DNA of 64,000 nt from Entomortierella parvispora. Its lineage: Eukaryota; Mortierellomycota; Mortierellomycetes; Mortierellales; Mortierellaceae. Positions 1-12,139 of this stretch are shown in pieces; position 1 is the first letter of the stretch; every line of letters starts with the position of its first letter. A model generated the notes under the pieces. The model was given only the letters and a program-made list of their open reading frames with translations. It made no database searches and had not been told where the DNA came from. The position numbers and the translations under genes are program-made. Location of the stretch: NCBI GenBank assembly GCA_963573315.1, contig OY752143.1, positions 930,001 through 994,000 of the forward strand, read 5' to 3'.

Positions 1-604
1 CCACGAGCTCCTGGTCGTCGTTTATAGAGTTTTCATCCCTCTCAGCCTGGGTGCACTCGCTGCTCTCTTTTCGTCATTTGGGGTGTGCGGTTCTAGTCGC
101 AAATTGGTTGCGGGTGGAGGCAATGATGATGCAACAGAGCGGGAACGGCTCCCTCTCTCTTATAAGAAGCACGGAAAGATCTACATCAAATCGTCCAGAG
201 AGAGAAAACAAGGGGCCAAGGACCGGAAACGGGTGTTCTTCTTTGTCTGGCGAGTCAGCGGGGACACGAGAGCTTTGTCTACGCCGCCAGTTCTCATCTT
301 GATCATGTGCAGAAATGGCCTTTACTGTTGTCCTGCGTCAAGTTGTCCGTTGAATTAGGTTGGGAGTATCGATTACTGCACTTGGAGGACTTGGCCGAGA
401 TCATGATGATGGTTGAGTGACCTTTAACTTGGCAGCTCTTCTTTCTTCTTTGGACTGTTCCATGTCGAATGTTGAAAGTAACATGCGTTTGCATTTAAGA
501 ACCGCACCAGTTCCCGTCGCGATGAATCCCCTCCTTTCCGCTTTCCTTTACCCGATACCCCAGTGATTACCTCGACGTGCCCGTGTCCTCGCACCCTTAT
601 TTCA
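1..604. other. 5' flank of the LRR gene, no gene supported
   Basis: I see no convincing coding region here. The short overlapping open frames have no recognisable domain and no splice partners. The stretch probably holds the promoter and 5' leader of the LRR gene that starts at 605, but I see no clear TATA or operator-like element. Confidence 0.5.
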
Positions 605-3600
605 ATGACAGCACCCCAGAGGCAACATGTCAGGGCATTTTGTGTTCTGCTCTTTCTGAACATTCTATTCTCTCGCTCGAGCAATCCATCGCGGTCAATC
701 TTTTGTGCAGCTGCTGAAGAATATGTGCCCATTGTGCTCCCCCCTACCTCCTCGATTCTAGACTCTCCTGAAAGTCCAAGATTGGATCAACCCCCGCCAC
801 AGCTCCATGGCGACCACCCCACCTCTCTCCTTCCTGTGGAATCCAGAATCTCATCGCTCTACCCCCCTGGTTCATTCGATCATTCCAATCAGGAAGCTCC
901 AGTGCCCTCAATACCACCAAAGTCTCGTGCTCCTAACAAGCCGCCTACTTACACCCCTAATTCCGCACAGACTCCCGAAGAATCACAACCTGCAACTGCC
1001 AGTCTACCGGAAAGCTCAAAGCCTCCCAAAGGGAACAAGGCCGCTAACGCGCTTGGTTTGGTCCATGTCCCATTAAAGGTGTCTTGTGAGATATTGAGGC
1101 AATTCTATAACAGCACCGGCGGTATATCCTGGAGTAATCAAGACGGGTGGCAGTATGTCGATAGCATCAGCAGTATCATACCTGGACAGGGCAACAACAG
1201 GGGCCGGGTCCATGTGGCCGGAAGAGCACGCAACTGGAAAGAGAAAAGGGCGCTAGAAACCCCTCCGACGCGACGATTGCTCGGGGAGAACAAACGAAGT
1301 CGGGATAGAGATAACGATCATGACAACGATCGTTGTGACCATGGACATGACACTGAGGATGGCCCAGACCGACGGTCTCCTGATCATGACGCTCCCTCAG
1401 TCGATCATGTTCCCTCTCCTCGACCCCAGCACCCATCCTCAACACCGTCCAAAAAGCCCGAGGCCTCAGTCTTATCGCCTTCCACAACCGAAAACCGTCG
1501 ACCACGTCCTCCAGGACCAGATTCTGGCGTGAATTATCTCCCGATAGGATCTGACCCGTCGATCGGTCCAGCTACAACGCCAGTGATGGATCTGGATCCA
1601 AACAACTGCTGCGGATGGTATGGTGTTGTATGCATCGGGCCCGATGGTACCCTTCCACCACCATGGCCACCGTTTGACGAGGATCTGACTGCTAGTGCTA
1701 GTCGCGTAGGGAATCCTTCTGACCCGCCACCCTCCTTTTCTGGACCAAGTGCAGGGAAAAGCTCCAATCTTAAAACCCCCAGCCCTACAATCCAGAGCCC
1801 TCCGCCCTCAAGCGCGTCTACAGTTGTAGTTGGTCCACTCAATTCCCCTGTACCTGCATTCGGGAAAAGGAAGGCGGACACTTCGCCGACACGGCGGAAA
1901 AGGGCCATACCCTACTACAACTACCACGATCGAAACCAACAGCACCACGGAAAGGACGGTAGCAGAAACGGCAAGAATCCAGGAAGCCCAAAAGCCCCCG
2001 TCAGAGGAGGTATCAACAATCAACATTTGCCAGATGACGGCAACAACGAGGGTGGAAGGCCTTTGAATGACCCACTGGATGACAATGACGAGGATGAGAG
2101 GCATGGCCACGGCCCTCCACCCCCACTTTCTTCTGGAACACCCTCAAAAGAGCCGATAGAGGTGGAGGATAACCCAAATGAAGACGAAGATCCTCTCCAT
2201 CCTCCGCCTGGGCCATGGCCGAGCCAGTTGATCGACGACTGGTATATCATTGAGCTGTAAGTTGTGAGGAACAGCAAACTACTGGTTTTGAGCAGTGTGT
2301 TCGTTCTGCAAGCCATACAAACTCAATTTACTCGATATCCCTTGCTTAGGCACCTCGGCTTTAACGGATTGACAGGTCCTGTTCCTATAGAGCTGACTAG
2401 ACTTGTCAACCTGCTGATCCTCGATATCAGTAATAATGAATTAACCGGGGAGATTCCAGAGTCGTACGGCAACTTGACTCGCCTGAAGAGATTGTGAGTT
2501 GCATTCTCTGACGAGGCAGTAGACTGACCATTCCCACGCCTAACGACGTTTTCTGTTGCCATCTTTCAATAGTGATGTGAGCTCAAACAAGATCACTGGC
2601 ATGTTCCCTGTGGCAGTGACCAGAATGGTCAGCATGCAAGAACTGTAGCGTATTCTTGGTTGCTGTTTACCCACAAACGGGTGAGTGAGTGAGTGACCAT
2701 CCTTAACGGTTCCTCTTTATTCCTTCAAATAATAGTGTCCTCAAGAACAACTACTTGACTGGCCCGCTTCCAGGATCCATTCTGAAACTCAAACAAATGA
2801 CAGAGTTGTAAGTCGAGCAGTTTTCGTATCAAAATTGTTGAGGACATAGTTAAGAAGTGGAGGAACTGGCTAACGTCGTGTTTATTTTAGATCCATTGCA
2901 AACAATGAGTTTGATGGGATGCTGCCAGACGGGCTGTTTGGCTCCTTGAGGAAACTTCAGGTGGTCAATATTAATCAGAATGGGTTCACGGGCCAGATTG
3001 GGCCAGAAGTGGGGGGCCTGACTGGACTAGTCAAGTTGTAAGTTCACCCAAGTGGGCGGAAGAGATGCAAAGTCGCCCCTTCGCAAGTTCTCCCAGCAAC
3101 TCAGCAGACAACGGCTCAATTTATTTAACCTTGGGATTTCTTTCGCGTACATCGTTTTACAGCTCCGCTCGTGCAAACGAGCTTTCTGGGCCCATTCCCA
3201 AGGAGTTTGGCTACTGCAAACAACTTGCAGTGATGTACGTTTCTGCTCACAACGGTAACTTTGACCTTGCAGCTGTGCTGCTGTGTTGACTCTACAAAGA
3301 TGACTCATCTTCTCTCTCTCCCAACTTTCTTTCTCGTGTGATGCAGTGACTTGGGAGACAACCATCTCCAAGGCGAGATCCCCGAGTCGATCTACTCTTT
3401 GCAGAACCTCAAGAACCTCGATTTGACGGACAACAAGTTGTCGGGGCCATTGGAGTCCAAGATTGGCCTTTTGACATCCATTACACGACTTGTCTTGAGC
3501 CACAACAACTTTTCGGGTCCTTTACCGGTCGAGATCCAGAACTTGACGCGACTCGAGGTCATGGTTCTAAACTACAATCACTTTGATGGTCAGTTTCCAA

Positions 3601-3776
3601 TTGCCGTGGCCCCGCCACAGATCACGCTTTGTCTGGTGCAACCGAACTCATTCACAGAGTGCCCCCCGAATGTGTCTGTGGAGACGAGCACGACGTTGGC
3701 GTACCAGTGCAATCTGGATTGTCGAGGTACGGTATCTACCCTGATCTACCCTGCACCAGGCACTGAACTTTCTTGA
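605..3776 (+). CDS. Secreted or surface plant-type leucine-rich repeat protein
   Basis: Seven exons: 605-2256, 2350-2493, 2573-2644, 2736-2807, 2891-3037, 3163-3234 and 3347-3776, giving 862 aa. The start at 605 puts a basic n-region and a hydrophobic h-region (AFCVLLFLNILF) at the N terminus, a signal peptide; an in-frame ATG at 563 would weaken it. Residues about 160-360 contain the two halves of a plant-type LRR N-cap (YNSTGGISWSNQDGW and NNCCGWYGVVC) separated by a long disordered insertion; a second Pro/Ser/Asp-rich insertion follows. From about residue 548 run LRRs of the LxxLxLxxNxLxGxIP type (NNELTGEIPESYGNLTRL). No transmembrane segment or kinase is visible at the C terminus (ends GTELS). 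It is likely extracellular and involved in recognition or cell-surface contact; the ligand is unknown. Exons 2-6 encode whole repeats with phase-2 borders. Confidence 0.8.
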
Positions 3777-5291
3777 GGAAAAACTAAAAAAACTAACGGA
3801 CAGAGAGAGGCCTTTGTAAAATAGAGCGAATCATACACCCAGACAGATACGACGCTGTGTCTTTTGCATCGAGATCTTTGCCCAGACGAGAGGGGGTTCT
3901 TTTCCATCAACAACAGCACAGACAGAAGCCACATGCTCAGGTGCTCAGTCTTGCACGCATGGCGATGACGATGATGGCGAGAGAGTGGAGGTGGATGTTG
4001 GTTGCCATTGCGGCGGGTGTAGCGCTGGCCGTGTGATCCAGGAGAAGAGAAGCAAAAGAAAATAAAAAAATGAAGACAATGAGAGGAAGACCACGCCATG
4101 GCTGCATGCAGAGCAGTGCAGTGCAGTTGCAGTACGTACAGAAGATACATGGACCAGCGTGGGTAGACTAGCACAAGCGCGGGACAATAAACATATTACT
4201 TGGAAAACACGTCTGCTGACGTACCGGCAGACTACGAACGAAGTGTGGCGTGAAATACAAAGCGTCCAAAGGGGGGAGGGGTAGTTGGGCGTCACTAGGG
4301 AAAAAAAAAAAAAAAAATAGACTTTTCTGCGCGCCACCATTCGCTGGATCTGCGCACGTGCAGACGGGCGTGTGGGACAGGCGTGGTTTTGGGCGACGTG
4401 CAGTGTGCAGTGAGTGGTGTGTGCAGTGAGAGTGCACACGAGGAAGAGCATCCTCCGCTGGCGGATTTGTTCCCTCTGTGTTCTCACACTTGTCTGTCTG
4501 TCTGTTTGGTCTGGACCCATCACTCATTTTTTTTTTTTTTTTTTTTTTTTTTTCTCATTCCCCTAACCCTGCCCTCATTCATTCATCTTCTCGCCTTCAT
4601 CTTGCCTTCTTCATCCATCCTCATCCTATCCTCACCCACCCCCTCTCCCCTCTCTGTCTCTCTTTCTCTGTCTGCCTTCTCATGTAAGCCCGCATCTCGC
4701 TGATGCAACCCCCTATCTCCATCTGTTTGCATCTCCTGCAACACAACAAACCCACACACAATGCGCACAAACAAACAAAAAGAAAGAAGGAACCCCACAA
4801 AAGGATGCATCCTTGCAACTGAAAGAAGGAGGTCTTGGTCTCTTGTCTCCACGCTCCTTATCCTTGTCCTTGTCCTTATCCTTGACTTCAGCACCTCCTA
4901 AATTTCGTGTCGGCGTCCTTCCTTGTCTTTTATCTTCTACCCGTGCCCCCTCCCGCTCACTTCTCTCCCTTGAGCCCTCCCCTCCTGGCCCTTTGTCCTA
5001 TCGGATCTGTCTGCAAAGAGAGAGCGATATGGAAGAAAAAAGTTCACTACAACGTCGGTAACTTTGCCCCTCGATGCTGCCACATGCAGAGAGCAAAGGT
5101 CTAGGCTAAAAAGGCGTCCTGAACACGCACTTTGCGAGGCTCCCTCTTTTTTCCTTTCTCTTCTTCCTTTCCTTTCTCTTCTCTTTTCCGTAATCCTAAA
5201 GCTTCCTTCCTTTTGCCTGATAGCGAAGAGATAGTGCCACACTACCGTTGACACCCCCGCCTATTCTTTTTGTAAAGAGCCACTAAAGCAA
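3777..5291. other. Long intergenic region, CT-rich, with homopolymers
   Basis: About 1.5 kb with no supported gene. It contains an A tract near 4301-4317, a long T tract near 4528-4553, and extended pyrimidine-rich DNA on the plus strand (about 4550-4700 and 5130-5220) typical of promoters and leaders in these fungi. The predicted open frames here are low-complexity translations of these tracts. Confidence 0.6.
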
Positions 5292-8200
5292 ATGAGTTCA
5301 AGTACAGCTCCAGGTACGCCCCCACGCCCATCGATGTGTGGTCTTGCCAGATTAGGTTGTTCTTTGTGTTCAATGCACTAACTCGAATCTCGATCCTCTC
5401 CTTCGCTCTTTCCCCTTGCACCTTGCAGGCAGTGTGGTTACTGGCCTCAACCCAACCACGGTCAATCCTTCAGACCCCCTCCCTTTGTTCGTCATCCAGG
5501 TAAACGCACATTCCTCGGTAGCAACGCAACTCTCTTGTCCTGTCCTCGATCTTTACTGACATTGCTGCCCCCTGTTTTATAATTCTGAATTCTCTGCTGT
5601 ACCAGTCGGTTATCATCGTCGGATTATGCTACCTCCTCCACTTTGGTCTGAGGAAACTCAAGCAGCCTCGAGTCATCTCCGAAGTCATTGCCGGTATCCT
5701 CCTAGGCCCGTCAGTCTTTGGTCGAATCCCCGGCTTTGCCAACACCATATTCAGCTCCGCAAGTTTGGCCTACCTCAACTTGGTCTCCAACCTTGGTCTG
5801 GTCTTTTTCCTCTTTCTTGTCGGACTCGAGCTTGACCCTGCTCAAGTAGTCAAGCGTGCCAGGTTTGCTCTCGGAATCACTTTCGGCGGTATGGTCCTCC
5901 CACTCGGTGTTGGAGCTGCAGTCAGTTACGTCTTGTATGAGGAACTGGGCCCAAATAGCACGGTCGGCTTTGGGGAGTTCCTGCTCTTTTGTGGAGTTGC
6001 CATGTCCATCACCGCGTTCCCCGTTCTGGCCCGTATTTTGGCAGAGCAAAAGCTGTTGACGACCAAGGTCGGCTTTCTGACAATCTGTGCTGGAGCAGTC
6101 GGCGACATTGTGGCCTGGATCCTCCTGGCCCTCGTAGTGTCCATCATCAACAGTGCGAGCAGGATCACCCCCCTGTATGTCGTCCTTCTGTCCATTGGAT
6201 GGACCTTGATTCTTGTCTTTATTGTCAGGCCCGCTTTTGTGTTCATGATTCGCGTCACAAAGTCCCAGGACGAGCCCAGTCAGACCATGATGGCCTTCAC
6301 GTTGGCCGTCGTCATGATTAGCGCCTGCATCACCGATATCATTGGCGTCCATGCCATTTTTGGTGCGTTTCTCGCGGGTCTCATCATCCCGAACGAGACT
6401 GGATTCGCGGACGGAGTTACCAAGAGAATCGAGGATCTTGTTAGTGTCGTCTTCTTGCCCATCTACTTTGCTTTGTCCGGACTCAAAACCCAAGTCGGTC
6501 TCTTGGATAACGGTCGCATCTGGGGTTTGGTCATTTTGACGACATTTGTGGCGTGCTTTGGTAAGATTGTAGGATGCACAGCCGCCGCCAAACTCCAAGG
6601 CATGGAGTGGCGGGAATCTTTTGCAATCGGTGTTCTTATGAACTGCAAGGGTCTCATCGAGCTTATCGTACTTAACATTGGATATGACGCCGGAGTCATC
6701 AACGACAGGGTGTTTGTCATCATGGTCGTCATGTGTCTCATTACCACCTGCATGACATCCCCATTGATCGTTTGGATATACCCTGTCCACTATCAGCGTG
6801 CCGCAGCTCTGCGCGCCCTTGCCAAGGACCAGCTCAAGTACGGTGATTCTGAGCACGGACCGGACGCCGTCAGTGCCCCTGAGCAAAGCAACAATGGCAT
6901 TATGCTCTGTCTTGACAAGGTAAACGGGGGGGGGGGGGGGGGGGGTTAAAAAAAATTGCAATGTCGATAAAAAGCAAGGGTTGTCATTGACACCTCAATG
7001 TGCTCGTGTGCTCCTTAGATCCACAACCTGCCTGCGCTCATGACAATTCTGGAAATGCTTCACCGAGCTATCCCAAAGTCCTCAGATGTCGCGTCAAATG
7101 ATTCTACCCTTTCTGTTCCTGGGGGTGACTCTGCTTATGACCACTCGGTCGCCTTTTCTCCCATTTTCCCAGTCTCTGCTCCCACTCCCCCCGGCCCCAA
7201 ACTCCTTGCTCTCCGACTCTTGCACTTGACCGAACGTAGCTCATCTGTATTGCTCGCTGCTACAGAAAAGGTAGAGGTCCTCCGTCGAGATACCCTGATG
7301 GTTGTCTTCCAGGCATTCGCCAAACTGAACAGTATCCCGGTTGAGCCCAGAATGACCCTTTCTACGGACCCCGATGATTTTGCCCAGAGCATTTATGACG
7401 AGGCCGTACAGTCTGGTACAGGTACCATTATCTTCCCCTGGAATTCGACCTCGCTTCCCGACCTGCCCAACAGCAACAGCAATAACAACTTGGATGAGCA
7501 GCCTCTCGGTCCTAATCACCCAGCTTCCTTGGCCAAGCCTCAAGTGATTTCAAACACCCAGGTTGTCAGTCGCCTATTGTATACGACAGCCAGATCGAAC
7601 CTGACAACTGCTGTGTTTGTGGATCGTGAACTTGGAGGATCTGGCCAATTTTTGAACATTATGGTGTCCCTTTATGGTTCCTCGGACGACGAGGCTGCTT
7701 TGAAGCTGGCCTCCACCTTGAGTCATAACCCATTGTGCAAGGTGATCCTTGTCCGAGTCAAAGTCCCCGAGTCCAACACTGACGAGAAAATTCATGTTCA
7801 TGTGGATGTGGATGCTCTGTCTATCGATTCTGAGGATGAGGAGGAGGCCAAGGTGCAACTGCCAGAAGACAACTCGACGCTGGTCCAAAGTTATTTCGGT
7901 CACAGGGCTTTTGCTGACCGCCGATCGATCAAGAGAACCTCAAGCCAAAACAAGCATAGTGTGAATGGAGTCGATTTGGGAGTCGAGGTTGGAGACAATA
8001 TCTTTGTTCAAGAAGTACCCTCCGTTCAGGATGCTATTGGTTTTGCAAAGGGCGTGTTGGGATCTCGAGATCTGTTAGTCCTCGGCCGAGGCTGGACCAC
8101 CAAGTCTAAAGGTCACCATTCCTCTGCAGCTTCGATCCACGCCAGTGAGCACACCCACCAGCAGCCTGCAGCCACCTCTACAGGATTCCACCTCCATTCT

Positions 8201-8626
8201 CAGTCCGCAGTTGGAACACCAACTCATCCACTCGACAGCCCTCTTGGTGACCATTCCAGTCTTCGAAATCGCAACAGTCTCAAGGCACAGCCCTCGTCTC
8301 GAGATGTTCTCCACTCGACCATGACTGTCTCGAATGTGCTCGGACTCGTGGCTCAATCCTACTTGAACTCTGACCTCGTGTCCTGCATGCTTGTGGTTCA
8401 ATCTGGGAAAGGTGGCTCCGCTACTCTGATGGACATTTCCAGAATTGCTTCATCAGCGCACCTCGGTTCTCTGAAGTCTAGACAACACTCTAAGGATTTG
8501 AGCCATGGACTCGCTGGCAGGCTCGAGAGCGAACAGTCGTCGACATACCCCACGCTTTCACCTCCTCCTTTTCTCTCTGACAGCCAGCAGCATGTCCGGA
8601 TCGTGGAGAGCACCGAGAAGCAATAA
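5292..8626 (+). CDS. Kha1-like K+/H+ antiporter (CPA2 family)
   Basis: Four exons: 5292-5313, 5429-5499, 5606-6919 and 7019-8626, 1004 aa. Residues about 30-440 form the multi-pass Na+/H+-exchanger domain of the CPA2 family. It begins with an amphipathic helix and the motif QPRVISEVIAGILLGPSVFG, a hallmark of Kha1/KEF-type exchangers, and later has FGAFLAGLIIPNE, which resembles the conserved ion-path region. Residues about 470-1004 are a large cytoplasmic tail with a universal-stress-protein-like half followed by Ser/His-rich disorder, as in yeast Kha1. The predicted role is monovalent-cation/proton exchange in Golgi, endosome or another endomembrane, controlling luminal pH. The start is a 22-nt first exon joined in frame to GSVVTGLNP. 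The third intron has a G20 run just after its donor. The family call is firm; the compartment is inferred. Confidence 0.88.
6926..6945 (+). repeat. G20 homopolymer in an antiporter intron
   Basis: Twenty consecutive G residues begin six bases after the donor of the third intron. The tract lies wholly within the intron (6920-7018). It could fold as a G-quadruplex in the pre-mRNA, or its length could be a sequencing or assembly artefact. Confidence 0.9.
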
Positions 8627-8872
8627 GTGAACAAAAAAAGCAATACCTAAATAATCTGTATTTATCAATTTGTGAAGGAATATTATAATATCTATTGAAA
8701 AAAAAGCCATTTATTCCACCTCAAATGCCGCGCCTCTCAATGAAGCAACAACCATGAAAACATGAGGCAGTGCCACGGCGTTCTTGCTGTCATTGCTCTC
8801 TCAGAGCCCCTTGTTTCCTTTTTTCTAATCTGATCAGCCATCTCGCACATTCACTCTTATTCCTCCATCGAC

Positions 8873-11566
8873 ATGCAGGGCTCACATGTCCCCGAGATCC
8901 TTGATCGGATTGCTCTCCACCTTCTGTCCGAGGTGAGCTACGGAGACAAGACACTGGGCTATATCCACCTAAAGAACTGTTCTGAAGTCTCGAAACTTTG
9001 GCGGGCTACTTTCCTCGATTGTCTTTGGCGCACTGTCAACGACGAGCACCCTCTGTTCCGCGACTTGATCCGGTCGGCCGCCTTCTATTCGGTACCAGCG
9101 ACAGAAAACGCGAGTGATTGGTCTTGTTTACCCCAGGACCAGCAACAGCAACCTTCAGAGGATCATGAAGGGCGATCACAGCCTCTTATGTACTCTCGCA
9201 TCGTGCCGACCCTGAAGCAGAGTCGAGCAAGAGAAATATGGGACAGGCACCAACATCGAATCTGGGCCCTTCACATTGAACATTATTACACCATCGATTT
9301 GGCCCTGGAGTCTGGCATGGATCATCTTTTGGAACTGAAAATTGGAATACGGAATGCGAAAGACTTGTATTTGGCTTATTCCTGGCTGAAAACTCTTCTC
9401 TCAAAGGACAGTGAAAAGTGTGGGCTCATGCCAGCATTTGATCCGCTTGACCCGCTCAATCCCCCAAGAGATGCTTTCCACATCGGGGTCAAATCTATGA
9501 TAAAAAGTCGATCCAGTATAGAGGAGGATGTTCTGAACATCACACGAGCCAGCTGGCGCCTCGTCCTGAAAAACTCTAGTCTCGTCTCGTTGACCTTTGG
9601 GTCAAGTGCTCATGAACAATTCTTGTTCAGTTTGATATGTGAGGATGTTCAGAAAGGGTGGTCTTTCAATCAAGCTGAATTGGAGGCCTTAAAGTGGGGC
9701 TGCACCACTACTCATGCCCTCAAGTTTGCTCACTCCGTATTTTCCGGAGTCACAAGTTGCGAGGAAGAAGACAGACGTTGGAGGATCGGACCGTCCGAAT
9801 CGGGCACCGCAGGCATGCTATTTCTGTCAAAAGTCTTGGAAACGCTCAAGGATTTGAAGTTTTTGGGATTTTGGACAAAAATGGATGACTGTGCGATCCT
9901 GCGACTGCTGAACGAGGCCGGCAACAAGAGGAGCACTGCAAGGGCAACTGGATCTACGGACGCTATGATGGCAGCAGTTCAGTCCTACACCTATTCAAGC
10001 AGCTTTCTGTTTCCACTGTATCAGCTCTGGTATGTAAAGGATCCATTGGGCATCCGGTTTCAAAATTGTTATATAAGGATGCTTGATATGACAAAATTGG
10101 ACTTGGAGAGTCGTCATTTACGGCTACTCTTGGGGCTGTTCCCATGCGTCGAGCAGTTGGCTTTAGCGAAATGCACCGAAGATCATCCTGTGGCTAAATA
10201 CTCGATAACTCACCAAGCGCAAGGTTTGGCATACACTGACTTGATTTGCAAGGCATTTCGAGCCCCTGTTCTCCATCGTCATCACCCTACTCCCTTCTCT
10301 CAAGAGAGCGAGTCCTTTCTCGTTCACAGGAGGCTGAAGACCATGACGATGGTCTCTGGTTTATCCGGATTGGGATCTTGCTCTGTCATCTTTGAGGCCC
10401 TGACATTCCTTTGTCTCCCTAGTTGTCGCTCAATGGCAAAACTTTGGAGTCACCTCCAAAGAATGCCACACCTGGAACGCCTTCAACTTTTGGATCTTAT
10501 TGGACAAGACAGTCTTCACGATCGCAGCATTCGCTATTCTCGAGGTGGACCAACTGCGTCTACGGAACCTTACAAGCTGTCCAACCTCCGGAAAATCGTC
10601 ATCTATTATAACATGGCACGGCCTTGGACCCTTGCCTCGCTCATGGAGTATACACCTAACCTGGTTCACCTTCAGCTACGAACGGGAAGCAAGACGCTTA
10701 TCCGGGCACTTGCCACATGGTGCGCAGGCACATTGGAGCATATGGAGTTCAGCCTGAAGGAAATCTGTTACGACGAGATGGCGCTTTTGATGACAAGCTG
10801 CTCCAGGCTACGGGTTGTTCGAGGGATGGGGCTGATGGTTCGAGCTCAGGACATGCTAACAGAAACCAACAAACTATCATGGACTTGTCTCGGACTGGGG
10901 GCTTTGCAGTGCGAAATCCGCGGTTTGCCACGATTGACCGACAACCACGAGGTAATCCTGGGCTACTTCTCGGTCAATCAAAGGACCACCGCGACCGGTC
11001 GGGCGACACTGACCAAGGAGAGACAGGTTATCCTTGATCAGTACGAACAGTCTCGGGTCTTGCAGCATCGCGTTTTGGAAGCCCTTGGACAACTGACGGG
11101 ACTTTATCATCTGGACATTGGCTGTCAGAGATGGACGTACATGAAATACCAGACAGAATATGTCCGTTTGTACGATACATTCCCAGAGTTGCCTTTTGTT
11201 TCGAACGGTCTGCCCGAGCCATTGGACGTGAACCAGTATATTGTGGATGACGACTTTAAAGGCTCGGATATTTATCGATATCGGAGAACGGACAAGCCTG
11301 TCCCCGACACCTTGGGCCTGTCGCTCGACTTGGGGTTGGACATGTTGTCGAGATTATCAAAGCTGGAGACACTGGGGATCAAGGCGCTGAACCATCGGTT
11401 GGGCCAGGCAGAGGTCGAATGGATGCGAGACAAGTGGCCGAGACTGAAGACAGTGCTGGGGTTGGATGGGTGCAAGATCCAGGGCATCCAGTTTGATTAC
11501 AAGGCAAAGGTCCTGGCACGGCGGTTCAAGGCCACGGTAACTGGAATCGATGTTGGTGGCGTGTGA
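8873..11566 (+). CDS. Large F-box-like protein, single exon
   Basis: 897 aa in one uninterrupted frame, unlike its intron-bearing neighbours. The N terminus (VPEILDRIALHLL, then KNCSEVSKLWRATFLDCLWRTV) matches the degenerate F-box of the large Mortierella family, with the P-E-I/L-L core and the W near its end. The rest has scattered Leu-rich stretches (LERLQLLDLIGQD, LVHLQLRTGS, LYHLDIGCQRW) spaced like irregular LRRs, as expected of an F-box substrate-binding region. The predicted role is the receptor of an SCF ubiquitin ligase that binds Skp1 through residues about 5-55; the target is unknown. There is no membrane segment. The F-box is weak by eye, so the class is likely but not certain. 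Confidence 0.65.
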   Translation: MQGSHVPEILDRIALHLLSEVSYGDKTLGYIHLKNCSEVSKLWRATFLDCLWRTVNDEHPLFRDLIRSAAFYSVPATENASDWSCLPQDQQQQPSEDHEGRSQPLMYSRIVPTLKQSRAREIWDRHQHRIWALHIEHYYTIDLALESGMDHLLELKIGIRNAKDLYLAYSWLKTLLSKDSEKCGLMPAFDPLDPLNPPRDAFHIGVKSMIKSRSSIEEDVLNITRASWRLVLKNSSLVSLTFGSSAHEQFLFSLICEDVQKGWSFNQAELEALKWGCTTTHALKFAHSVFSGVTSCEEEDRRWRIGPSESGTAGMLFLSKVLETLKDLKFLGFWTKMDDCAILRLLNEAGNKRSTARATGSTDAMMAAVQSYTYSSSFLFPLYQLWYVKDPLGIRFQNCYIRMLDMTKLDLESRHLRLLLGLFPCVEQLALAKCTEDHPVAKYSITHQAQGLAYTDLICKAFRAPVLHRHHPTPFSQESESFLVHRRLKTMTMVSGLSGLGSCSVIFEALTFLCLPSCRSMAKLWSHLQRMPHLERLQLLDLIGQDSLHDRSIRYSRGGPTASTEPYKLSNLRKIVIYYNMARPWTLASLMEYTPNLVHLQLRTGSKTLIRALATWCAGTLEHMEFSLKEICYDEMALLMTSCSRLRVVRGMGLMVRAQDMLTETNKLSWTCLGLGALQCEIRGLPRLTDNHEVILGYFSVNQRTTATGRATLTKERQVILDQYEQSRVLQHRVLEALGQLTGLYHLDIGCQRWTYMKYQTEYVRLYDTFPELPFVSNGLPEPLDVNQYIVDDDFKGSDIYRYRRTDKPVPDTLGLSLDLGLDMLSRLSKLETLGIKALNHRLGQAEVEWMRDKWPRLKTVLGLDGCKIQGIQFDYKAKVLARRFKATVTGIDVGGV

Positions 11567-12139
11567 TTTTTTTTTTTTTTTTTGGAGCATTAAAGCATTA
11601 AAAATCACATTCCATGCGCTTGCACTTCATTTCGTTCCTTCATTGCTTTCTTCATTCTTGGACCACCCCCATCATCACCTCCACAAATGTCCATTCTGCT
11701 TTTTATGGTAGCCGGTTGCCGTATGCAGGCACTAGCTATAGAAGGCTCTAATGAACGCACATGACAAGGGCTAGTTCAGCTATATCGCGACAATAATATT
11801 GGCCCTACTCAATTCTCTCAGACATAAAATTATAAAATTTTATGTCGAACGCGCTTTGTGCCAACCTCACAATTGCAACACCAAAAACATATGGTGAATT
11901 GGGCCAATGAAAACATGTGCACCCGAGAGCAAAGAAAAGGCAAAGCAGACGGCGATACAAAAGTAGCATCCATAGAGCCGCACCTGTCAAAATTCACACA
12001 GGCAGCTTTTTTCTTCTTTCCATGTTTATCACCACCCCCACATCTCTTTCCACTACATCCGTTTTGTTCCACCCCGAGTCCTTTGAGCTTCACTGATATT
12101 TTTGTTCTCACTTATCAATCGCGACAGTCGAGGTGCCCA
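11567..12139. other. Intergenic region with a small palindrome
   Basis: There is no supported gene. A T tract follows the F-box stop at once (11566-11583). At 11821-11846 a perfect 10-bp inverted repeat (GACATAAAAT and its complement) flanks a 6-nt AT loop. The rest is unremarkable and leads into the decayed gene at about 12140. Confidence 0.5.

Noticed and set aside
5711-6961. 416-codon minus-strand ORF opposite the antiporter
   Set aside because: It is an antisense shadow of a conserved membrane domain; its protein is Gly/Asp/Gln-rich without any family feature, and its end is the G20 run.
11821-11846. Palindrome as a transcription terminator
   Set aside because: An AT-rich hairpin 255 bp after the F-box stop; intrinsic terminators are not used by RNA polymerase II, and no element ends are visible.
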